From the NCBI RefSeq assembly GCF_000245015.1, contig NZ_JH600070.1, positions 1,380,337-1,444,336 on the forward strand: a stretch of 64,000 nucleotides of DNA, in the 5' to 3' direction. The notes beneath the pieces are model-generated. The model was not told where the DNA came from. It made no database searches and saw only the letters and a list, made by a program, of their open reading frames with translations. Numbering within the stretch: the stretch's first letter is position 1; each line of letters opens with the position of its first letter. Shown in pieces: positions 55,318 through 64,000 of the stretch. The position numbers and the translations under genes are program-made. Origin of the DNA: Beggiatoa alba B18LD. GTDB lineage: Bacteria; Pseudomonadota; Gammaproteobacteria; Beggiatoales; Beggiatoaceae.

Positions 55318-58300
55318 ATGAAAATACAACAAATTCTAAAAGACTCAAACTACAAACTCGCCCAGTTTAAACAATCACAGATTGAAGCCTTAGAAAATCA
55401 AGTTATTGAAAAAGAAAGTAAGGGAAAAACAACTTATAAAATTACTTGTGCAATTCGCAATAAAGAAATTAATTTAACCCCTGAAGAAATCGTTAGACAA
55501 CTGTATTTGCAAGTGTTAATGCAAGATTATGCTTATCCTGCTAATCGTATTCAGTTGGAATATGCCGTGTCTTTTGGCATAGAAAAGAAACGGGCGGATA
55601 TTGTCATTATGGATAAAGACCGACCTGATACGGCTTATATCATTGTTGAGTTGAAAAAGCCCAAATTAAAAGAAGGGAAAGAACAGCTTAAGAGTTATTG
55701 CAACGCCACAGGTGCGCCCATGGGCGTTTGGACAAATGGCAAGTCGATTTCTTATTATCACCGCAAAGACCCCAATTATTTTGAAGATATTCCGCATATT
55801 CCGCGTGCTTCAGAGCGTTTAACCGATGTGTTAAGCGAGCGTTGGACAATTGCCGATTTGGTCAAGCATGACAAATTGATTAATGAGAAAAAATCATTAA
55901 AAGATTTGATTTTAGAAATGGAAGATGAAGTTTTAGCCAATGCGGGCGTGGATGTGTTCGAGGAAATGTTTAAGCTCATTTTCACGAAATTGTATGATGA
56001 GATGGAAGGCGGGCGCGATAAAGCACGGCATTTAGTGTTTAAAAACTATGGGGAAACTGAGACCGAGTTAAAAACTAAGATGCAAGCGTTGTTTGATAAA
56101 GCCCGCGAGAAATGGGAGGGCGTGTTTTCTGCCGATGCGAAATTGCAATTAACGCCCAGTCATTTAGCCGTGTGTGTCGCCTCGTTAGAAAAGGTAAAGT
56201 TGTTTAATTCTAATTTGGATGTGGTCGACGAAGCTTTTGAATATTTGATTAATAAAACCAGTAAAGGCGAAAAAGGACAGTATTTTACACCGCGTTATGT
56301 CATTGATATGTGTGTAAAAATGCTTAATCCGCAAGAAGATGAAACGATGATTGATACCGCAGCGGGCAGTTGTGGTTTTCCTGTACATGCCATTTTTCAT
56401 GTATGGAAACAGATTTTAGTCGAGTTAAATATCCCAGTAAGTCATTTATTTACGTTGGAAAAAAAGCCACCACGTTGTGAGGATTATGTACGCGAAAAAG
56501 TCTTTGCAATTGATTTTGATGAAAAAGCCGTGCGAGTGGGGCGGACGTTAAACTTAATTGCAGGCGATGGGCAGACGAATGTCTTGCATTTGAATACCTT
56601 GGATTTTGAACGCTGGGATGAGAAAACCAAAGATGATGAATGGCGCGATATTTATGGCGACGGTTGGAAACGGTTGCGTAAGTTACAGGTAGATAAGAGT
56701 CATCAGCGGTTTAATTTGGATGTGTTGATGGCGAATCCACCCTTTGCAGGCGATATTAAAGAAACGCGGATGTTGGCTAAGTACGAATTGAGTTTAAAAG
56801 CGGATGGGAAGCGACAGACGGCGTTAGGACGCGATATTTTATTTATTGAGCGTAATTTGGATTTTCTAAAAGCGGGCGGGCGCATGGCGGTGGTGTTGCC
56901 ACAGGGTCGCTTTAATAATTCGTCGGATAAGCTTATTCGGGAGTTTATCGCAGAACGTTGTCGTATTTTGGCGGTGGTCGGTTTGCATGGAAATGTGTTT
57001 AAACCGCATACGGGAACGAAAACCAGCGTGTTATTTTTGCAAAAATGGACAGATGATAAGGGAATTTGTCCGAAGCGTGAGGATTATCCTATTTTCTTTG
57101 CAACGATGCAAAAACCTAGCAAGGATAATAGCGGCGATAAAATTTATGTGAAACAAGCGAATGGTGAGCCTGTATTAGATGAACATGGTCATTTGATTGT
57201 TGAGCATGATTTGTTTAATCATGAGGGTTTGGCGCAGGACGGGATTGCTGAGGCGTTTGTTGAGTTTGCGAAGAAGGAAAAATTAAGTTTTTTTGATTCA
57301 AGCTCTTTCAATGAGGTGAAGTATCGCACTTTGTTGGAAGGGCTGGAAGTTAGCGAGGTGATGTTTTCTGAGACTTTAAAAAACAAGGATTTCAGAATAG
57401 ATAGTGATTTTCATACGAAGATTTTTAAGATTAACCCAAATCTTAAATATACTGCTATTGGTAATATTCTATTGATTTCTCAATATGGTATTTCAATTGA
57501 AATGAATGAAAATGGGATTGGTTATCCTATTTATCGTATGAATGAAATTCACAATATGTTATGTGACTTAGATGTTGATAAATATGCTGATATTTCATTT
57601 GATGACTTTCAGAAATTTAAATTAAATAATGGAGATGTTTTATTTAATAGAACAAACTCTTATGAATGGGTTGGTAGAACAGGAATTTTTTATGAACAAG
57701 ACCATAAAGATTTCATTTTTGCTTCTTATTTAGTTCGTTTTGTTCCTGATAAAAATATTATTTTGCCTGAATATTTAACTACATTTTTAAATACTAAGTT
57801 TGGCATTTTGGATGTAAAACGTAGAGCTAGACATTCTATCAATCAAACTAATGTGAACCCTGAAGAGGTAAAAGAAATACAAATACCTTTGCTTAATATT
57901 AGTTTTCAGGAAATTTTACAAAAATTATTTAGAGAAGCTCATAATAAACGTTGCGTATCGCAAGCTATTTACGCCACCGCCGAAAATCTCCTTTTAGAAA
58001 CACTCGGCTTAAAAGACTTTCAACCTACTTCTCAAAATATCAATATCAAATCTTTTAAAGATTCTTTTTTGAATTCTGGGCGATTGGATGCGGAATATTA
58101 TCAACCGAAGTATGAGGAGTTAGAGGCAAAATTAGATATTTTTGCTAAAGTCAAAATCATTGATTTAGTCAATCACCCTGTATCAAGTGGTTCAACTCCT
58201 AAAGCAGGAGGAGATGCTTATATTGAGGACTCTAAAAATGGAATACCATTTATTCGTGCGGTTGATTTAATCAATAGTAGAGTTTCGATAGATAATTTTA

Positions 58301-58758
58301 TTTATGTAAAAGAGGAAATACATAATAGTATTTTGAAGAAAACACAATTAAAAGAAAATGATGTTTTATTTTCTATTGCGGGTACTGTTGGAAGATGTGC
58401 CATTTTTGACTATTCATTTAAAGCTAATATTAATCAAGCCGTTTGTATTCTTAGATTTAATGAAAATATTTTATTAAGACTGTACGTTATTGCTTTTTTT
58501 AATTCATCCATAGGAAAAATGTATATTGAAAAATATGCTCGGCAAGGTTTACAAACAAACTTAAATTTACAAGAAGTTTCAAACCTTGATATTCCCATTT
58601 TATCGATAGAAACCCAAACCCAAATTGCCACCCAAATACAAACCAGTTTTACATTACGCCAACAAAGCGAAAAATTGCTAGAACTTGCCAAGCGAGCCGT
58701 AGAAATAGCAATAGAACAAGATGAACAAAGCGCGATGGCGTTTTTAGATAACTTTTAA
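55318..58758 (+). CDS. Single-chain nuclease-methylase-specificity protein (type I/IIG-like)
   Basis: A 1146-residue protein that strings together three activities. The N-terminal HsdR-N-like nuclease domain has D94 in RADIVIMD and E111-x-K113 in IIVELKKPK (PD-(D/E)xK). The N6-adenine methylase (HsdM-like) has the SAM motif DTAAGSCGF near 346 and NPPF at 473-476. Two target-recognition units follow (about 680-860 and 890-1110), each with a conserved helical end. No helicase or translocase is present, so it resembles a type IIG or IIL enzyme built from type I parts. Base composition falls after residue 690, suggesting the recognition part was exchanged. A rhuM-type gene follows 20 bp later. 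Confidence 0.85.
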   Translation: MKIQQILKDSNYKLAQFKQSQIEALENQVIEKESKGKTTYKITCAIRNKEINLTPEEIVRQLYLQVLMQDYAYPANRIQLEYAVSFGIEKKRADIVIMDKDRPDTAYIIVELKKPKLKEGKEQLKSYCNATGAPMGVWTNGKSISYYHRKDPNYFEDIPHIPRASERLTDVLSERWTIADLVKHDKLINEKKSLKDLILEMEDEVLANAGVDVFEEMFKLIFTKLYDEMEGGRDKARHLVFKNYGETETELKTKMQALFDKAREKWEGVFSADAKLQLTPSHLAVCVASLEKVKLFNSNLDVVDEAFEYLINKTSKGEKGQYFTPRYVIDMCVKMLNPQEDETMIDTAAGSCGFPVHAIFHVWKQILVELNIPVSHLFTLEKKPPRCEDYVREKVFAIDFDEKAVRVGRTLNLIAGDGQTNVLHLNTLDFERWDEKTKDDEWRDIYGDGWKRLRKLQVDKSHQRFNLDVLMANPPFAGDIKETRMLAKYELSLKADGKRQTALGRDILFIERNLDFLKAGGRMAVVLPQGRFNNSSDKLIREFIAERCRILAVVGLHGNVFKPHTGTKTSVLFLQKWTDDKGICPKREDYPIFFATMQKPSKDNSGDKIYVKQANGEPVLDEHGHLIVEHDLFNHEGLAQDGIAEAFVEFAKKEKLSFFDSSSFNEVKYRTLLEGLEVSEVMFSETLKNKDFRIDSDFHTKIFKINPNLKYTAIGNILLISQYGISIEMNENGIGYPIYRMNEIHNMLCDLDVDKYADISFDDFQKFKLNNGDVLFNRTNSYEWVGRTGIFYEQDHKDFIFASYLVRFVPDKNIILPEYLTTFLNTKFGILDVKRRARHSINQTNVNPEEVKEIQIPLLNISFQEILQKLFREAHNKRCVSQAIYATAENLLLETLGLKDFQPTSQNINIKSFKDSFLNSGRLDAEYYQPKYEELEAKLDIFAKVKIIDLVNHPVSSGSTPKAGGDAYIEDSKNGIPFIRAVDLINSRVSIDNFIYVKEEIHNSILKKTQLKENDVLFSIAGTVGRCAIFDYSFKANINQAVCILRFNENILLRLYVIAFFNSSIGKMYIEKYARQGLQTNLNLQEVSNLDIPILSIETQTQIATQIQTSFTLRQQSEKLLELAKRAVEIAIEQDEQSAMAFLDNF

Positions 58759-58778
58759 CTTTATAAAGGAAAATTAAA

Positions 58779-59795
58779 ATGTCAGAAACCAGCGATATTT
58801 TGTTATACGCAACGCCCAGCGGACAAATTAAAATTGAAGTGATTTTTCAAGAAGAAACATTTTGGTTAAATCAGAAGAAAATGGCGGAGTTGTTTGATGT
58901 TAGCATCACAACTATCAACGAGCATTTAAAAAATATATTTGAATCCAATGAATTAAATCAAGAAGCAACTATTCGGAAATTCCGAATAGTTCAAAAAGAA
59001 GGCAACCGCGACGTAAACCGCGAAATTGATTTTTACAACCTCGACGCAACTATTGCCGTCGGCTACCGTGTCAACAGCCAACGTGCCACACAATTTAGAA
59101 TTTGGGCAACCCAAACGTTAAAAGAATTTATTATCAAAGGCTTTGTTCTCGATGACTCACGCTTAAAACAAGGTAAACGCTTTGGAAAAGATTATTTTGA
59201 TGAATTATTGGAACGTATCCGCGAAATTCGCGCCAGTGAACGCCGTTTTTATCAAAAAATTACAGATATTTATGCACAATGTAGTATTGATTACGACGCA
59301 AATGCGGAACAGACTCAATTGTTTTATCAAACTGTACAAAATAAATTAGAATGGGCAATTACAGGCAAAACAGCAGCGGAAATAATTGCGAGTCGTGCAA
59401 ATGCAGATAAACCAAATATGGGCTTGCAAACATGGAAAAACGCACCTGATGGAAAGATATTAAAAGGTGATGTGACGATTGCTAAAAATTATTTAGTTGA
59501 ATCTGAAATAAAAGAATTGGAAAAAATTGTTGTCATGTATTTAGATTATGCTGAATTACAAGCAACACGACAAAATCCAATGAAAATGAATGATTGGATA
59601 AAAAAACTAGATGCTTTTTTAGCCTTTAATGAATATGAGATTTTACAAAATGCGGGAACTGTCAGTAAATCCATTGCAAAGGAGCTTGCAACAGAACAAT
59701 ATGAAAAATTTAGAGTAATTCAAGATAGAAACTTTGAAAGTGATTTTGATAAAAGTATTAAGAAACTTTCTAAACAAGATAAGAAAATAAAATAA
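58779..59795 (+). CDS. RhuM family protein
   Basis: A 338-residue RhuM-family protein: ILLYATPSGQIKIEVIFQEETFWLNQKKMAELFDVS (DNA-binding-like), EATIRKFRIVQKEGNRDVNREIDFYNLDA and GYRVNSQRATQFRIWAT are its signature. A long helical middle and C-terminal part follow. Homologues often accompany restriction systems; function is unknown. It has the RBS AAAGGA and probably shares the transcript of the nuclease-methylase gene. Confidence 0.85.
   Translation: MSETSDILLYATPSGQIKIEVIFQEETFWLNQKKMAELFDVSITTINEHLKNIFESNELNQEATIRKFRIVQKEGNRDVNREIDFYNLDATIAVGYRVNSQRATQFRIWATQTLKEFIIKGFVLDDSRLKQGKRFGKDYFDELLERIREIRASERRFYQKITDIYAQCSIDYDANAEQTQLFYQTVQNKLEWAITGKTAAEIIASRANADKPNMGLQTWKNAPDGKILKGDVTIAKNYLVESEIKELEKIVVMYLDYAELQATRQNPMKMNDWIKKLDAFLAFNEYEILQNAGTVSKSIAKELATEQYEKFRVIQDRNFESDFDKSIKKLSKQDKKIK
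58967..58991. other. Perfect palindrome inside the RhuM gene
   Basis: Arms AACTATTCGGAA and TTCCGAATAGTT around one base. It lies in the conserved EATIRKFRIVQ segment, so coding constraint explains part of it; a regulatory or recognition role is possible but not shown. Confidence 0.35.
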
Positions 59796-59851
59796 GTAAA
59801 TATGATACAAAGAAACCTTTGAACGAGAGGCTATTTATTTAACAACGCATA

Positions 59852-60427
59852 TCAATTCAATGATGATGAATCAAACTCAACTAATACATAAAATTCATTA
59901 ATATTCAATTGTAAATCTAAACGACTTAGTTGCAAATCTTCCTCCGCCTGTTCAAATTCATGTAGCGTCCATTCGCCATTATCTGCCCGTCGAAAATGTT
60001 CAACAAAAATCCGCTCAGAATCTACTAATATATAATCTTGCAGGCTATGAATACTTCGATAATGAAAAAATTTTCCACCTCTATCATAGCTTTGTGTAGA
60101 AGGCGATAATACTTCAAACAACACGATAGGATTTAACAATGTTCGTTGCTTATCGGCTAATGCCGCTTGCCCACACCATACCGACACATCAGGATAGGTA
60201 TTTAAACCGCTTGGCGTACGAATTCGCATATCGCTCCCGACTGCTTGACATCCCCGCGCTCGCACCTTTGCCATAATACTCATTAATATATTGCTCTGAA
60301 TTTTTGCATGGTTTAATGTCCCCCCCGCCATCGCAAAAACCTCACCAGCAAAAAACTCATATTTCTCAGTTGCATCTTCAGATAAAACTAAATAATCCTC
60401 AAAACTATATTTTTTCTGTACTAGCAT
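59852..60427 (-). CDS. Uma2 family endonuclease-like protein
   Basis: A 191-residue Uma2 (DUF820) protein of the PD-(D/E)xK fold. [31 protein letters not shown] (D) and [23 protein letters not shown] (E and K) are the catalytic-fold motifs; [16 protein letters not shown] ends the core. Activity has not been shown for most members; they are common in cyanobacteria and Beggiatoa-type genomes. RBS AGGAGG precedes the ATG. It is convergent with rhuM. Confidence 0.85.
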   Translation of the reverse strand: MLVQKKYSFEDYLVLSEDATEKYEFFAGEVFAMAGGTLNHAKIQSNILMSIMAKVRARGCQAVGSDMRIRTPSGLNTYPDVSVWCGQAALADKQRTLLNPIVLFEVLSPSTQSYDRGGKFFHYRSIHSLQDYILVDSERIFVEHFRRADNGEWTLHEFEQAEEDLQLSRLDLQLNINEFYVLVEFDSSSLN

Positions 60428-60441
60428 AATTACCTCCTAAA

Positions 60442-60518
60442 TATAATAACCATACCATAAAGTAATTTAAATTCAGGACTGCCAGTCCTTCGTATCGTTT
60501 TATAGTGCGTTTACTATA
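60442..60518 (+). repeat. Family 2 MITE-like repeat, complete copy
   Basis: A 77-bp copy, TATAATAACCATACC to GTGCGTTTACTATA, with the GGACTGCCAGTCC centre. It lies between the Uma2 and fba genes. Confidence 0.75.
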
Positions 60519-60599
60519 TCTTGTTCCCACGCGACTAGCACGTAGAAACAAGAAAAGAAGCAATAGCTGATTTCAATAGTAGGCGCGAGAATCTGTATT

Positions 60600-61664
60600 T
60601 TATTGAATCTTTGGATTCAGTTCACCGCTTTGATAGCGTTTAATCATGACTTCTAAAGAGGCGGGTTTGATTTTTTCCGCTTTACCTGCACAGCCAAACG
60701 CTTCGAAACGGGCTTTGCAAATGTCTTTCATGGCTTTGGTGGTGGCTTTGAAAAACTTGCGTGGGTCGAATTCTTTGGGGTTGTCGTGCATGGTTTTACG
60801 CATCGCGCCTGTAGATGCCATGCGTAAGTCTGTATCAATATTGACTTTTCTTACGCCGTGTTTAATGCCTTCGACAATTTCTTCGACAGGCACGCCATAA
60901 GTTTGTCCCATGTCGCCCCCGTATTTATTGATGATTTCTAACCAGTCTTGAGGGACGGAAGATGAGCCGTGCATGACTAGATGTGTGTTGGGTAGGCGGG
61001 CATGAATGGCTTTGACGCGGTCTATGGCTAAAATATCGCCAGTGGGTGGACGGCTGAATTTATACGCGCCGTGACTTGTACCGATGGCTATCGCTAAGGC
61101 ATCAACGCCTGTTTTTTTGACGAAATCAACGGCTTGTTCTGGGTCAGTTAATAGTTGGTCATGCGATAAAACCCCTTCCGCACCGACACCGTCTTCTTTG
61201 CCAGCTGTGCCACTTTCTAATGAACCTAAACAGCCTAATTCCCCTTCGACGGATACACCTGCTGCATGGGCAATTTCTACGACTCGGCGTGTTACGTCGA
61301 CGTTGTAGTCATAGCTGGCGGGGGTTTTCATGTCGGCAAGGAGTGAGCCGTCCATCATGACGGAGCTGAATCCGCTTTGTATAGAGCGAATACAAACGGC
61401 GGGTTCTGCGCCGTGGTCTTGGTGCATGACAACAGGGATGTGAGGATACATTTCTAGGGCTGCAAGCACGAGATGCCGTAAAAAGGGTTCGCCTGCGTAG
61501 GAGCGTGCGCCTGCGGAGGCTTGTAAAATGACGGGGCTATTGACTTCGTCCGCCGCTTGCATAATGGCTTGTATCTGTTCCATGTTGTTGACATTGAAAG
61601 CAGGTAAGCCGTAGCTGTATTCTGCGGCATGGTCAAGTAATTGTCTTAGGGATATCAACGCCAT
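60600..61664 (-). CDS. fba: Class II fructose-bisphosphate aldolase
   Basis: The 354-residue enzyme makes or splits fructose 1,6-bisphosphate in glycolysis, gluconeogenesis and the Calvin cycle. [11 protein letters not shown] with zinc His, [21 protein letters not shown] and the [17 protein letters not shown] [13 protein letters not shown] are class II signatures. RBS GAGGAG precedes the start. pyk is upstream on the same strand, separated by 159 bp; cotranscription is possible. Confidence 0.97.
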   Translation of the reverse strand: MALISLRQLLDHAAEYSYGLPAFNVNNMEQIQAIMQAADEVNSPVILQASAGARSYAGEPFLRHLVLAALEMYPHIPVVMHQDHGAEPAVCIRSIQSGFSSVMMDGSLLADMKTPASYDYNVDVTRRVVEIAHAAGVSVEGELGCLGSLESGTAGKEDGVGAEGVLSHDQLLTDPEQAVDFVKKTGVDALAIAIGTSHGAYKFSRPPTGDILAIDRVKAIHARLPNTHLVMHGSSSVPQDWLEIINKYGGDMGQTYGVPVEEIVEGIKHGVRKVNIDTDLRMASTGAMRKTMHDNPKEFDPRKFFKATTKAMKDICKARFEAFGCAGKAEKIKPASLEVMIKRYQSGELNPKIQ

Positions 61665-61805
61665 CGCGTTCTCCTCTCAGTTTGTGGTAGCGCGTAAAAG
61701 GGGAAATTATACCGTTGCTGGTTAAATTTTCCCCTGTTTCGCGTGTTTTTATAGTGGGTAAAAAATTTTTGTAAGATTTTTGAATCAGGATTCAGATAAA
61801 AGTAG

Positions 61806-61823
61806 CCCATAAAATTCGATGGG
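61806..61823 (-). terminator. Possible terminator after pyk
   Basis: CCCAT and ATGGG form a short stem between pyk and fba; no T-run is clear. The stem is weak. Confidence 0.3.
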
Positions 61824-63266
61824 TTAAATCATACTTTTTTCTTCTCCCACGCAAACGACTTTCATTAAGTTAGTCCCGCCTGCAATGCCTTTTAAGTCGC
61901 CTTTGGTGATGATAACTAAATCGCCATTGCTAACTGCACCTGTACTTTTTAGGGTGTTTAAAACGGCATGATTGACTTCTATCGTGTCAAAAGTGGCAAG
62001 GTCTAAATGGACGGGGTAAACGCCTCGGTAAAGGGTGACTTTTTGGCAGGTGTCTAAATGGCGAGAAAAAGCATAAATGGGAATCCCTGAGCTAATCCGC
62101 GACATCCATAGCGGGGTCGAGCCTGATTCTGTGAGGGACACAATGGCTTTTACATCTAAATGGTTAGCGGTGTACATGGTTGCCATGGCGATGGCTTCGT
62201 CTATGCGTCCAAAATGGAGGGCAAGGCGGTGGTCTGATAAGCGGGTAACGGGTTGTTTTTCGGCTTCACGACAAACTCTATCCATGGCAGTAACGGCTTT
62301 ATCAGGGTATTTGCCTGATGCTGTTTCGGCGGAGAGCATGACCGCGTCTGTGCCGTCGAAAACGGCGTTAGCGACATCGGAAACTTCGGCACGGGTTGGG
62401 ATGGGATTCTCGATCATCGATTCCATCATTTGCGTGGCGGTAATGACGATTTTATTTAAATCGCGGGTTTTTTTTATCAGCATTTTTTGTACAGCGGGCA
62501 GGGCTGCATCGCCGATTTCTACGCCTAAATCGCCTCGCGCAACCATGATGCCATCAGCAGCACGGATAATTTCTTCATGATTGGTGACAGCTTCCGCACG
62601 TTCAATTTTGGCGATAATGTTGGCTTGACTGCCTGTTGCTTGAAGCAGTCGACGGGCTTCGTGAATATTTTCTGCACTGCGGGGGAAGGATATAGCGAGG
62701 TAGTCTATGCCCATTTTAGCCGCTGCGGCTAGGTCGGTACGGTCTTTGTGGGTGAGGGTTTCGGCAGAGAGTCCGCCCCCAAGGCGATTGATGCCTTTGT
62801 TATTGGATAACGTTCCGCCAACAATAACATGGCAGAAGATTTGTGCTTGTTCGACTTTATCCACGCTTAGAACAATGCGCCCATCGTCGAGTAATAAGGT
62901 ATCGTTTGTGTTGACATCTCGGGGCAGTTGTTTATAGGTTAGACCGACCCGCGCTTGTGTGCCTGCGTCGCTGGGGCAGGTGGCATCAAGGATAAAAGCA
63001 TCGCCTTCAGCCAGTTGAATACTGCCTGTTTGAAATTTTTCGATGCGGATTTTAGGCCCTTGTAGGTCTGCCATTACGGCAACATGTCGCCCAAGGGCTT
63101 GAGCGCGTTGACGCACGGCGGTTAAGCGTTGTTGATGGTTTTCTATCGTGCCATGTGAGAAGTTTAGACGAACGACATCAACACCTGCATGTATAATTTT
63201 TTCAAGCATATCAGGTGCATCAGTCGCAGGGCCTAAGGTCGCAATGATTTTTGTCCGACGGGGCAT
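61824..63266 (-). CDS. pyk: Pyruvate kinase
   Basis: Pyk makes pyruvate and ATP from phosphoenolpyruvate. The 480-residue protein begins MPRRTKIIATLGPATDAPDM, has NFSHGT, KIERAEAV with the catalytic K, GIMVARGDLGVEIG, ATQMMESMI and SAETASGKYP. The single C-terminal domain ends near residue 480, with no extra phosphotransferase domain. It precedes fba on the minus strand, a glycolytic pair. Confidence 0.97.
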   Translation of the reverse strand: MPRRTKIIATLGPATDAPDMLEKIIHAGVDVVRLNFSHGTIENHQQRLTAVRQRAQALGRHVAVMADLQGPKIRIEKFQTGSIQLAEGDAFILDATCPSDAGTQARVGLTYKQLPRDVNTNDTLLLDDGRIVLSVDKVEQAQIFCHVIVGGTLSNNKGINRLGGGLSAETLTHKDRTDLAAAAKMGIDYLAISFPRSAENIHEARRLLQATGSQANIIAKIERAEAVTNHEEIIRAADGIMVARGDLGVEIGDAALPAVQKMLIKKTRDLNKIVITATQMMESMIENPIPTRAEVSDVANAVFDGTDAVMLSAETASGKYPDKAVTAMDRVCREAEKQPVTRLSDHRLALHFGRIDEAIAMATMYTANHLDVKAIVSLTESGSTPLWMSRISSGIPIYAFSRHLDTCQKVTLYRGVYPVHLDLATFDTIEVNHAVLNTLKSTGAVSNGDLVIITKGDLKGIAGGTNLMKVVCVGEEKSMI

Positions 63267-63411
63267 AGCGGGCTTCCTTTGGGGTTTTTAGGGCATGTTG
63301 TTTTTTGTTATAAATTATAGTTTATAGGTTTTTTATAAATTATAAAATTAACTATTTTTATTGATGACATTAACGGAATACAGTCGTGAGGGTGTGTTAG
63401 CTATAGCAAAC

Positions 63412-64000
63412 GAATTATAAAAAGATTAAATAGAATTCAATAAAAAGAGCGCATCAATAGAACAATATTGTTGTTTGCGGAGAGTCTTAGCCTGAGCCCA
63501 TTTATGCTCGATAGGATTTAAATCAGGCGAATAAGGAGGTAAATATTCCAAGAGATGCCCAGCATCTAAAATAGCCTGCTGAATATCACTACGTTTATGA
63601 AAAGTGGCGTTATCCATGACAATGACAGAGTTTTGAGGGAGTTTAGGGAGTAACTCTTGGGTTATCCAAGCAAAAAAGACATCAGAATTAACCGCCCCAG
63701 AAACTAAAGAGACCGTTAGTAAACAAAAATTGAGCAAAGCCCCGATGACATTAGTGCGTCCCTTTGCGTGCCAGTCTTGCGTACCAGAGCAACGTTTGCC
63801 GATAGGTGCATAACCAAAACGGCGTGGCATATCATGAGCAAAACCACTTTCATCGATGAAAACAATTTGTCTATCAGATTGTTTATAACGATTCATTTTG
63901 TCTTGGAAGACTTGCCGTGCTTCGGGGTTGGCTTTGGGATGTTTGAGGTTTTTTTTTACGGCTAATTCCTAGACGTTTTAATGCGCTACGAATTCCCCCT
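63412..64000 (-). mobile_element. IS630-family element, cut by the window end
   Basis: The end TATAGCAAACGAATTATAAA at 63412 matches the family 2 repeat ends and the decayed IS630 copy, and it is bounded by TA. The transposase reads on the minus strand from beyond the window. Only its two-part frame and one end are visible. Confidence 0.82.
63426..63896 (-). CDS. IS630 transposase, DDE part
   Basis: A 156-residue reading frame with the DDE catalytic triad: D in IVFIDESGF, D in IVMDNATFH, and E in LPPYSPDLNPIEHKWA. The upstream frame (toward 64000) has PKANPEARQVF and an N-terminal helix-turn-helix is expected beyond the window. The frames meet at a run of nine A (minus strand) near 63956, where frame change or slippage would join them. 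Confidence 0.85.
   Translation of the reverse strand: MNRYKQSDRQIVFIDESGFAHDMPRRFGYAPIGKRCSGTQDWHAKGRTNVIGALLNFCLLTVSLVSGAVNSDVFFAWITQELLPKLPQNSVIVMDNATFHKRSDIQQAILDAGHLLEYLPPYSPDLNPIEHKWAQAKTLRKQQYCSIDALFLLNSI

Overview
The window looks like a chromosomal segment of a gammaproteobacterium of the Beggiatoa/Thiotrichales type. I infer this from gene order and protein motifs: rpmH-rnpA-yidD-yidC beside dnaA-dnaN, holA-proA-nadD, a his-hinT-tatABC run, tetrahydromethanopterin (H4MPT) C1 genes, several sensor proteins of the PAS and GGDEF/EAL type, and many short AT-rich interspersed repeats. The assignment rests on reading alone and was not checked by a search.

Layout. 1-4.5 kb: an exonuclease-ATPase fusion, an FMN glutamate-synthase-like protein and a small zinc-ribbon protein. 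4.5-8.1 kb (minus): nadD, proA, holA and a DUF6489-like gene. 8.4-11 kb: a membrane MASE1-PAS-GGDEF-EAL protein whose catalytic motifs are degenerate. 11.2-16.5 kb: dnaN and dnaA (minus), then rpmH-rnpA-yidD-yidC (plus). 17-20 kb: mtdB, an ATP-grasp gene and mch, a compact formaldehyde/methylene-H4MPT oxidation module. 20.4-31.6 kb (minus): mnmG, a vapBC pair, tatCBA, hinT, hisE, a SYLF gene, hisI, hisF, hisA, and a four-gene operon of a hydrolase, two unknown proteins and a lipoprotein. 32-35.8 kb: an acetaldehyde-type dehydrogenase with its DUF779 companion, an AhpD-like protein, and ratA-ratB. 35.8-36.9 kb: a decayed IS630 element and compound repeats. 36.9-38.5 kb: ribH and ribBA. 39-45 kb: a very long PAS-only protein and four small genes (tpm, apaG, a methyltransferase, arsM). 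45-55 kb: a DUF1451 protein, an amidase, ftsY, a pseudogene broken by insertions, an orphan MmoC-like reductase, a MocR regulator and recD2. 55.3-60.4 kb: a defence-like island with a one-polypeptide nuclease-methylase-specificity protein, a RhuM protein and a Uma2 nuclease. 60.6-63.3 kb: fba and pyk. The window ends inside a second IS630 copy.

The strongest non-genic signal is two families of small non-autonomous mobile repeats. Family 1 is about 253 bp, has ends reading ACCTGAGTTCGGCGAG, carries terminator-like hairpins, and two intact copies are flanked by perfect 8-bp target duplications (TATCCATA and AGCAAGTA). Family 2 is about 77 bp, starts and ends with TATAGTAAAC-like sequence and TA, and shares its ends with the IS630 elements here. 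Both families have inserted into one small minus-strand gene at 48.2-49.0 kb. Most copies lie just downstream of genes.

Functionally the window mixes housekeeping blocks with C1/aldehyde metabolism (mtdB-mch, aldehyde dehydrogenase with a likely sigma-54 promoter), environmental sensing proteins, and accessory defence and toxin-antitoxin genes set among mobile repeats.
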